Origin: Streptomyces spinosisporus
GTDB lineage: Bacteria; Actinomycetota; Actinomycetes; Streptomycetales; Streptomycetaceae
Reading direction: 5' to 3'
Length of the DNA: 64,000 nt
Assembly: GCF_022698145.1 (NCBI RefSeq)
Contig: NZ_JALDAX010000004.1
Location: 62,001 to 126,000 of the forward strand
In this document: in pieces, positions 58,325-64,000 of the stretch
How positions within the stretch are numbered: position 1 is the first letter of the stretch
Layout of the letters: every line of letters starts with the position of its first letter
Notes under the pieces: model-generated
Told to the model about the DNA's origin: nothing
Database searches by the model: none
What the model saw: only the letters and a program-made list of their open reading frames with translations
Made by a program: the position numbers and the translations under genes

Positions 58325-61048
58325 ATGGCATTCAATCACTTACCGGCAGGCGTGCACGACGCCTTGGTCCCATTGTCCGTCACTCCAGTGACACACTCGG
58401 TGCCGATGGCCAAGAATCTCCGCTCCGATCGATCCCCGACGGGCCCCGCTCCCCGGCCGGAACCGGGCACGGTCCTGGGCCGGCTGGCCTCCGGGCCGAG
58501 CCGGGCTTCGCGCATCACTCATACGGAGCACTTGCCCCCGCGCGAGGGTCGCCATGCCGTCTGGCCTGACCGGATTCGTTCGGAGGTCGTCGCGGCAGTG
58601 CAGTCCTGCGGCATCGAGCATCCCTGGGCCCACCAGGCACTGGCCGCCGAACACGCCCTGGACGGCGACTCGGTGGTCGTCGCCACGGGCACGGCGTCCG
58701 GCAAGTCCCTGGCCTATCTGGTGCCGGTGCTCTCCACGTTGCTGGACGGTTCCGAGGCCCCGAACGGCCGCGGCGCCACCGCCCTCTACCTGGCGCCGAC
58801 GAAAGCTCTTGCGGCCGATCAGTGTCGATCGGTGAAGGAACTTTCACAATCTCTGGGAAATGCCGTCCGCCCTGCGGTGTACGACGGTGACACTCCGTTC
58901 GAGGAACGCGAGTGGGTCCGCCAGTACGCCAACTACGTCCTCACCAATCCGGACATGCTGCACCGCGGCATACTCCCCTCCCACCCCCGCTGGTCCTCCT
59001 TCCTGAAGTCGCTGAAGTACGTCGTCATCGACGAGTGCCACACCTACCGGGGCGTGTTCGGCTCCCATGTCGCCCAGGTACTGCGCCGACTGCGCCGTCT
59101 GTGCGCCCGCTACGGCTCCTCTCCCGTCTTCCTGCTGGCCTCCGCGACGGCCGCGGACCCGGCGGTGGCCGGCCGCCGCCTGACCGGCCTTCCCGTCGTG
59201 GAGGTGGCCGACGACGCCTCGCCCCGCGGTGAACTGGTGTTTGCCCTGTGGGAGCCCCCGCTCACCGAGATGCAGGGCGAGAAGGGCGCCCCGGTCCGCC
59301 GCACCGCCACCGCCGAGACGGCCGACCTGCTCACCGACCTCGCCGTGCAGGGCGTGCGGTCCGTCGCCTTCGTACGCTCCCGGCGCGGCGCCGAGCTGAT
59401 CTCCGTGATCGCCCAGGAGCGCCTCGCCGAGGTCGACCGCTCCCTGGCCCGGCGCGTGGCCGCCTATCGCGGCGGCTACCTCCCCGAGGAGCGCCGCGCC
59501 CTGGAGCAGGCTCTGCACTCCGGCGAACTCCTGGGGCTCGCCGCGACCACCGCCCTCGAACTCGGCATCGACGTCTCCGGGTTGGACGCCGTGGTGATCG
59601 CCGGCTACCCGGGCACGCGCGCCTCCCTGTGGCAGCAGGCGGGCCGCGCCGGACGCGCCGGGCAGGGGGCGCTGGCCGTCCTGGTCGCCCGGGACGACCC
59701 CCTGGACACCTTCCTCGTCCACCATCCCGAGGCGCTGTTCGACCAGCCCGTGGAGTCCACGGTCCTCGACCCCGACAACCCGTACGTCCTGGCCCCGCAC
59801 CTGTGTGCCGCCGCCGCGGAACTGCCGCTCACCGACGAGGACTTCGCGCTGTTCGGTCCCGCCTGCGAGGAACTGCTGCCGCAGCTGGAGGCCGCGAAGC
59901 TGCTGCGCCGCCGTACGAAGGCCTGGCACTGGACACGCCGGGAGCGGGCCGCCGACCTCACCGACATCCGCGGCGAGGGCGGCCGTCCGGTCCAGGTCGT
60001 CGAGTCCGGCACCGGGCGGCTGCTCGGCACGGTCGACGCGGGCGCCGCGCACACGACCGTCCACGAGGGCGCGGTCCACCTCCACCAGGGCCGTACCTAT
60101 CTGGTCCGCTCGCTCGACCTGGAGGACTCCGTCGCCCTGGTCGAGCAGGCGAGCCCGTCGTACTCGACGATCGCCCGCGACACGACGTCCATCGCCGTCC
60201 TGGAGACGGACACCGAGATCCCCTGGGGCTCCGGCCGCCTCTGCTACGGCTCCGTCGAGGTCACCAACCAGGTCGTCTCCTTCCTGCGCCGCCGTCTCGT
60301 GACCGGCGAAGTGCTCGGCGAGACCAAACTCGACCTCCCTCCTCGTACGCTGCGCACGCGCGCGGTGTGGTGGACGGTCACCGAGGACCAGCTGGACGAG
60401 GCCCGGATCAACCCGGAGATCCTCGGCGGCGCCCTGCACGCCGCCGAGCACGCCTCCATCGGCATGCTGCCCCTCTTCGCGACCTGCGACCGCTGGGACA
60501 TCGGCGGCGTCTCGATCCCGCTCCACCCCGACACGCTCCTGCCCACGGTCTTCGTCTACGACGGCCACCCGGGCGGGGCGGGGTTCGCCGAGCGCGCCTT
60601 CCACACCGCCCGCGCCTGGCTCACCGCCACCCGTCAGGCCATCGCCTCCTGCGAGTGCGAGGCCGGCTGCCCGTCCTGCATCCAGTCCCCCAAGTGCGGC
60701 AACGGCAACGACCCGCTGCACAAGAGGGGCGCCGTACGCCTGCTCACCGTGCTCTTGCGGGGAGCGCCGGAGGAGGAGGCGGCGGACGAGGAGAAGGAGG
60801 CGGAGGAGGTCAAGGAGGAGGCGGAGGAGGCGGAGGAGGCGGCGGAGGCGGCGGAGGCGGCGGAGGCGGCGGAGGCGGCGGAGGCGGCGAACGACGGGGG
60901 GGAGACCGGGGTGTCGTCGGCATTCACGGCCTCACCCCCGGCCGCGCAGGCGCCAACCCCGGGCCGGGCCCCGCAGGCGTCGGCCTCACCCCCGGCCCCG
61001 CAGGCGTCGGCCTCGGACCGGGCCCCGCAGGTCCCGCCCGTGCCCTGA
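58325..61048 (+). CDS. DEAD/DEAH-box helicase of the YprA/MrfA type with DUF1998
   Basis: A 907-residue superfamily 2 helicase. Walker A TGTASGKS (121-128), Walker B/DExH in VVIDECHTYRG, motif III LLASATA, helicase-C motif QQAGRAGRAGQG. The C-terminal DUF1998 zinc site is CECEAGCPSCIQSPKC; this four-Cys layout marks MrfA, a mitomycin-repair helicase in Bacillus. A repair role is inferred. The tail after residue 815 is low complexity (EAA repeats, then Pro/Ala-rich) and overlaps the tad gene on the other strand by 125 bp. Start ATG 58325 is tentative; ATG 58406 is an alternative. Confidence 0.88.
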   Translation: MAFNHLPAGVHDALVPLSVTPVTHSVPMAKNLRSDRSPTGPAPRPEPGTVLGRLASGPSRASRITHTEHLPPREGRHAVWPDRIRSEVVAAVQSCGIEHPWAHQALAAEHALDGDSVVVATGTASGKSLAYLVPVLSTLLDGSEAPNGRGATALYLAPTKALAADQCRSVKELSQSLGNAVRPAVYDGDTPFEEREWVRQYANYVLTNPDMLHRGILPSHPRWSSFLKSLKYVVIDECHTYRGVFGSHVAQVLRRLRRLCARYGSSPVFLLASATAADPAVAGRRLTGLPVVEVADDASPRGELVFALWEPPLTEMQGEKGAPVRRTATAETADLLTDLAVQGVRSVAFVRSRRGAELISVIAQERLAEVDRSLARRVAAYRGGYLPEERRALEQALHSGELLGLAATTALELGIDVSGLDAVVIAGYPGTRASLWQQAGRAGRAGQGALAVLVARDDPLDTFLVHHPEALFDQPVESTVLDPDNPYVLAPHLCAAAAELPLTDEDFALFGPACEELLPQLEAAKLLRRRTKAWHWTRRERAADLTDIRGEGGRPVQVVESGTGRLLGTVDAGAAHTTVHEGAVHLHQGRTYLVRSLDLEDSVALVEQASPSYSTIARDTTSIAVLETDTEIPWGSGRLCYGSVEVTNQVVSFLRRRLVTGEVLGETKLDLPPRTLRTRAVWWTVTEDQLDEARINPEILGGALHAAEHASIGMLPLFATCDRWDIGGVSIPLHPDTLLPTVFVYDGHPGGAGFAERAFHTARAWLTATRQAIASCECEAGCPSCIQSPKCGNGNDPLHKRGAVRLLTVLLRGAPEEEAADEEKEAEEVKEEAEEAEEAAEAAEAAEAAEAAEAANDGGETGVSSAFTASPPAAQAPTPGRAPQASASPPAPQASASDRAPQVPPVP
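60838..60888 (+). repeat. 9-bp purine-rich repeats encoding E-A-A units
   Basis: GCGGCGGAG is repeated about five to six times in frame, giving EAAEAAEAA in the helicase tail. The upstream GGAGGCGGAGGAG stretch extends the purine-rich strand to about 120 bases. Copy number is likely variable. Confidence 0.85.
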
Positions 61049-61391
61049 CCTCAGCCGCGAACGGCCCCCGCCCCGAGGCCGCCGTCACGTCCGAGATCTC
61101 TCCGACGACCACGCACCGCACCAGCCGGCTGCCCTGCGCCCGGGCCAGCCGTTCGGCCCGGGTGCAGGCCGCCCGACGGCCGTCCGCCCAGTGATCCGCC
61201 GCCGCGAGCGCCGCGAGGTCCGCGGCGCCGGCCGCGCGATGGCGGATCGCAACGGCCTGCCCCAGAGCGAGCACGACACCGAACACCACGCACAGCACGG
61301 CGATCGCACCGACGCTCCAGACGGTGGCCGAACCACGGTCCCCGCCCCTGCTGCCGCGCCACCACCGGTGGCCCCAAAAGATGGGCGTCAT
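60924..61391 (-). CDS. Tad-locus secreted/pseudopilin-like protein (Rv3654c type)
   Basis: A 155-residue protein: an N-terminal basic segment, then RGSATVWSVGAIAVLCVVFGVVLALGQAVAIRHRAAGAADLAALAAADHW, a single hydrophobic helix with the helicase/secretion-neighbourhood TadE-like signature seen in actinobacterial tad clusters. Two Cys follow (RAACTRAE, RCVVVGE). The last 45 residues are Pro/Gly/Ala repeats and overlap the helicase gene on the opposite strand by 125 bp. The ATG overlaps the stop of the upstream TadE gene (ATGA). Confidence 0.82.
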   Translation of the reverse strand: MTPIFWGHRWWRGSRGGDRGSATVWSVGAIAVLCVVFGVVLALGQAVAIRHRAAGAADLAALAAADHWADGRRAACTRAERLARAQGSRLVRCVVVGEISDVTAASGRGPFAAEVRARAGPAGPGPRPTPAGPGVRPTPAGPGPGLAPARPGVRP

Positions 61392-61765
61392 GACCCGACC
61401 CCCACCGTCTCCTCGGCCTGGGCCACGGCCTCCTCCCGTACGTCGAAGGGCAGGCCGTGCAGCACGGGCGGCTTCGCCACCACGACCACACGGACCCGGT
61501 CCCCCTCCCGGTCGACCGTGACCCGCGCCCCGCGTGGGGCCGTCGCGCGGGCCAACTCGGTCACCGAACCCGCCGGGTCCTGCCGGGCCGCCGCCCGCGC
61601 TCCCATCCGCGCCGCGTCCACGCACTGGATCTGCGCGGCCACCACCAGCAGCCCCCACACCAGTGCCGTCGTGAACGCCACCAGCACGGGCAGCACGACA
61701 GCCGACTCCGCCGTCACGAACCCCGCATCCACGCCCTTCCCGCGTCCGCGCTCACACCTTCGCAT
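61388..61765 (-). CDS. tadE: TadE-family pseudopilin
   Basis: A 125-residue TadE-like protein: DAGFVTAESAVVLPVLVAFTTALVWGLLVVAAQIQCVDAARMGARAAARQD, with Glu five residues after the likely prepilin cleavage point (G-F-V-T-A-E). It inserts via one helix and assembles into the Flp-type structure. The start at 61765 overlaps the DUF4244 stop by 14 bp; GTG at 61732 with GGAAGG upstream is an equally plausible start directly before the pseudopilin motif. Confidence 0.88.
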   Translation of the reverse strand: MRRCERGRGKGVDAGFVTAESAVVLPVLVAFTTALVWGLLVVAAQIQCVDAARMGARAAARQDPAGSVTELARATAPRGARVTVDREGDRVRVVVVAKPPVLHGLPFDVREEAVAQAEETVGVGS

Positions 61766-61961
61766 CGAGCGCCTGCTTCACGATTCCCTGCAGCTCCGCG
61801 CTGACCTGCCCGCTCGTCACCACCTTGTAGAGGACCACCGCGAACGCCACCGCCGCCACGATCCCCATCGCGTACTCCGAGGTGACCATCCCCGCGTCCC
61901 TGCGCGCCGACCGTGCCCTGCTCACCAGCGCGCACAGCCGCGCCCGTACCACCTTGTTCAT
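61752..61961 (-). CDS. DUF4244 protein, Flp pilin-like subunit
   Basis: A 69-residue Flp-type prepilin candidate: basic leader, then DAGMVTSEYAMGIVAAVAFAVVLYKVVTSGQV with the canonical G/M-V-T-S-E-Y cleavage context and a hydrophobic helix. Likely the major pilin of the actinobacterial tad system. ATG at 61961 with GGGGG about 5 bases upstream. It follows the two TadB/TadC-like genes. Confidence 0.9.
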   Translation of the reverse strand: MNKVVRARLCALVSRARSARRDAGMVTSEYAMGIVAAVAFAVVLYKVVTSGQVSAELQGIVKQALDAKV

Positions 61962-62026
61962 CTCAACCCCCGTGAGGTTCCGTCCCGTTCACTGCTCACC
62001 GCTCTTCGCCGACCGTGCCGTACCTG

Positions 62027-62815
62027 TCATCCACCACCTCCTCCCAGCACCCCACCCGCGAGCCCGATCACCACGGGCAGGACGCCGACCGCGATGAAGG
62101 CGGGCAGGAAGCACAGCCCCACCGGGGCCGAGACCATGACGGCCGCTCTCCGGGCCCGCGCCGTCGCGGCGCGCGCCCAGTCGGCGCGGACGTCCGCCGC
62201 GAGCCGTGCCACCGGTACGGCGGCCGGCAGTCCGGACACGTCCGCCCGCTCCAGCAGCCGCGCCAGCGCCTGCGCGCCCGGCAGCGCGGCCAGCCTGCGC
62301 CAGGCCTCGGCCGGTTCCCCGCCGAGCCGCACCTCGGCCGCACCCCGCGCCAGCGCCTCGCCGACCGGACCTCCCAGGGCCTCGCCCACGGCCCTCGCGG
62401 CGCTCACAGGTCCCGCACCGGCGGCGATACAGGCGGCCACCAGGTCGGCGGAGAGCGGAAGTTGACGGACCGCCTCACCCGGGTCGTACGCCTCCGCGCC
62501 GTCCTCAGCCGTCCGGCTTCTTCGCCACCGCCACAACCCAGCGGCGACGACCAGCCCCATTAGGACACCGGCGAGGCCGCCGACCAGAACCCACCCGGCG
62601 CACACCACTCCCACCAGGGGCATCCAACGCCGCACCGTCTCCCGCACCGCGAAGCGCGGCCCGGACCGCGCGGCTGCGGCGTCGGTCACCAGCCGCGCCA
62701 ACCGCTTCCGCACTCTGCGCTCCCGCCGTACCGTCTCCAGCCGGCGCAGCAGCCACCCGAGGGCGAACAGCACCCCCAGGGGCACCCCCAGCCTGTGGAC
62801 AACTTCCGCGCTCAC
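62027..62815 (-). CDS. tadC: Type II secretion F-domain protein (TadC-like)
   Basis: A 262-residue inner-membrane platform protein. Two N-terminal hydrophobic segments, then the T2SSF domain: YDPGEAVRQLPLSADLVAACIAAGAGPVSAARAVGEALGGPVGEALARGAAEVRLG, and a C-terminal helix VSAPVGLCFLPAFIAVGVLPVVIGLAGG. Pairs with the TadB-like gene upstream; its GTG overlaps that gene's TGA (GTGA, 62812-62815). Confidence 0.9.
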   Translation of the reverse strand: MSAEVVHRLGVPLGVLFALGWLLRRLETVRRERRVRKRLARLVTDAAAARSGPRFAVRETVRRWMPLVGVVCAGWVLVGGLAGVLMGLVVAAGLWRWRRSRTAEDGAEAYDPGEAVRQLPLSADLVAACIAAGAGPVSAARAVGEALGGPVGEALARGAAEVRLGGEPAEAWRRLAALPGAQALARLLERADVSGLPAAVPVARLAADVRADWARAATARARRAAVMVSAPVGLCFLPAFIAVGVLPVVIGLAGGVLGGGGG

Positions 62816-63681
62816 GCCGCCTCCGCTCCCCGCACGATCCGCATCGCCCACCACGTCCCCAGGGCCTCCAGCACCCCGCCGATCAGCAGGCAGCCCAGCC
62901 CGGCCCCGGTGTGCAGCAGCACATGGAGCGGGTCGGCACCGAGAGCGGCGCCGAGGGCGAGGCCGAGAACCGGCAGTCCCGCGAGCATCACCGCTGTGGA
63001 CCGCGCGCCCGCCAACTGGGCCCGCAGATCGACACGTTGGTCCCGCTCCGCGCGCAACGCCCCTTCCAGCCGGTCCAGTCCGGCCGCGAGGCCCGCACCC
63101 TGGTCCACAGCGACCCGCCAGCAGGCCGCGAGCCCCAGCAGGCCCTCGGCGCCCGGTTGCCGTGCCGCCACCGCCAGGGCGCCCGGCACATCGCCGCCGA
63201 AGCGCGCCGCTGCCAGCACCGCCGCCTGCGAGGTCCCGAGCCCTCCCGAGTCCCACGCCGCGCGCAGCAGCGCCTCGCCCGGCTGCCGCCCGGTCCGCAC
63301 CTCCCCGGCGAGCGCACCGCACAGCGCGATCACCGCGTCCCCGCGGCGCTCCCGTGCGGACCGCGCCTGCCCCTTCAGCCGCATCCGCCGCAGCAAGGGC
63401 ACTCCGGCCGCCCCCGCGACGACCGGCAGCACCGACGTCCCCAGCACCGCCAGCAGCAACCCGGCGGCCAGGGCCCACCACTCGGCCCGCAGCCGACCGC
63501 GGATCCGCCGCAGTCCCCCAGCCAGGTCACGCCACGCCGGCGGTCCGCTCGCTCCCACTCCGCCGCCCGCGAGCAGCAACTGCGCCCGCCGCGCCCCCGA
63601 ATGCCACCCGCCCATCAGCAGGGCCGCCGCACCGACACACACCACGGCCGCCCCCATCGCCGTCCCGCCCGTCCCCGTCAC
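62812..63681 (-). CDS. tadB: Type II secretion F-domain protein (TadB-like)
   Basis: A 289-residue membrane protein. Several hydrophobic segments flank a T2SSF domain with RRGDAVIALCGALAGEVRTGRQPGEALLRAAWDSGGLGTSQAAVLAAARFGGDVPGALAVAARQPGAEGLLGLAACWRVA. Together with TadC it forms the platform driven by the TadA ATPase. GTG at 63681 overlaps the TadA stop (GTGA), with GAGGGGGAG upstream. Confidence 0.9.
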   Translation of the reverse strand: MTGTGGTAMGAAVVCVGAAALLMGGWHSGARRAQLLLAGGGVGASGPPAWRDLAGGLRRIRGRLRAEWWALAAGLLLAVLGTSVLPVVAGAAGVPLLRRMRLKGQARSARERRGDAVIALCGALAGEVRTGRQPGEALLRAAWDSGGLGTSQAAVLAAARFGGDVPGALAVAARQPGAEGLLGLAACWRVAVDQGAGLAAGLDRLEGALRAERDQRVDLRAQLAGARSTAVMLAGLPVLGLALGAALGADPLHVLLHTGAGLGCLLIGGVLEALGTWWAMRIVRGAEAA

Positions 63682-64000
63682 CGCTCCCCCTCGCTCCACA
63701 GCAGCCCCCGCAGCCGCTCCCACCCCTGCTCGTACACGAACCCCTCCGGGCCCCACCGCAGCGCCGGCACCGTCCGCACCAGCCCCGACCGATCCCGCTC
63801 CAGCACATGCACCTCGGCGATCCGCCGCCGCCCGCTCCGGTCCCGTACGAGATGCAGGACCACCGACAGCGCCGCCGCCAACTGGCTGTGCAGCGCGGCC
63901 CGGTCGAGCCCGGCCGCCGTGCCGAGCGCCTCCAGCCGGGCCGGCACGTCGGCCGCGGCATTGGCATGCAGCGTCCCTGAGCCCCCTTCATGTCCCGTGT
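63678..64000 (-). CDS. tadA: TadA/CpaF-type secretion ATPase (C-terminal part)
   Basis: The C-terminal 106 residues of the tad ATPase; the gene continues beyond the right edge. Visible: TGHEGGSGTLHANAAADVPARLEALG, the conserved His-box region of CpaF/TadA, then LHSQLAAALSVVLHLVRDRSGRRRIAEVHVLERD. The Walker motifs are outside the window. One member of a translationally coupled operon with tadB, tadC, DUF4244 and tadE. It powers pilus or secretion assembly. Confidence 0.92.
   Translation of the reverse strand, partial: TGHEGGSGTLHANAAADVPARLEALGTAAGLDRAALHSQLAAALSVVLHLVRDRSGRRRIAEVHVLERDRSGLVRTVPALRWGPEGFVYEQGWERLRGLLWSEGER

Noticed and set aside
58373..58408. Damage-type promoter inside the helicase 5' region
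   Set aside because: TTGTCC is followed at 8 bases by GACACA, which fits the -10 poorly, and the third position of the 5' motif differs. Kept only as a reason why ATG 58406 could be the true start.

Overview
This 64 kb window is a piece of a Streptomyces-type actinobacterial chromosome. Evidence: very high G+C with strong third-position G/C bias, frequent GTG starts (and one TTG), BldG with its partner anti-sigma factor, a TipA regulator, a Scr1-type XRE/DUF397 pair, and a lysine-tailed topoisomerase I. It looks like core and near-core chromosome, not a mobile island. I saw no transposase, integrase, phage gene, rRNA or CRISPR array. The only RNA gene I can support is tRNA-Thr(CGT).

Layout. 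(1) 1-9.1 kb is a housekeeping block: folK (3' end), a DUF3180 protein, folE, ftsH, hpt, tilS, a zincin-like protein, a PBP4-type carboxypeptidase (dacB) and inorganic pyrophosphatase (ppa). (2) 9.1-31 kb is an accessory mosaic: a ThrE-like exporter, a DedA protein, tipA with its classical promoter, a ClC-glutamate decarboxylase pair, a PadR-ABC exporter operon, DinB, an aldehyde dehydrogenase, an XRE / ATPase / DUF397 regulatory trio, a glyoxalase-ArsR-SRPBCC operon, two lipoproteins, DUF2786, SDR-TetR, an aldo/keto reductase, a 40-44 bp tandem repeat array, an S41 protease-like protein and a LysE exporter. (3) 31-39.6 kb holds an HTH/Clp-N protein, an actinobacterial family-A DNA polymerase, a large AfsR-like regulator, a glycosyltransferase, an LLM flavoprotein and the tRNA. 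(4) 39.7-61 kb is a conserved core: a secreted hydrolase, holB, a membrane-anchored thymidylate kinase fusion, topA, a Ser/Thr kinase, a methyltransferase, a proton-pumping pyrophosphatase, the anti-sigma factor/bldG pair and an MrfA/YprA-like helicase. (5) 60.9-64 kb is the 3' part of a tad (Flp pilus/type II secretion-like) operon on the minus strand that runs off the right edge.

How the parts work together. FolK and FolE serve folate synthesis; Tmk and HolB serve dNTP supply and replication; TopA supplies DNA relaxation. BldG and its anti-sigma partner form a developmental partner switch. The tad genes are translationally coupled by 4-base overlaps. Several transcription units carry readable control signals: tipA has a MerR-type promoter with a 19 bp spacer; the glyoxalase-ArsR operon and the HTH/Clp-N gene have promoters whose operators abut apparently leaderless start codons; holB, and more weakly the polymerase gene, have promoters resembling the LexA-independent (PafBC-type) DNA-damage motif; and the ATPase and DUF397 genes share a roughly 30 bp upstream element.

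The best candidates for something undescribed are that shared ATPase/DUF397 element, the HTH/Clp-N autoregulatory unit beside a damage-type polymerase, the 11-residue repeats on the carboxypeptidase, and the five-copy intergenic repeat array. Function calls rest on motif recognition and memory of families only; no database search was run.
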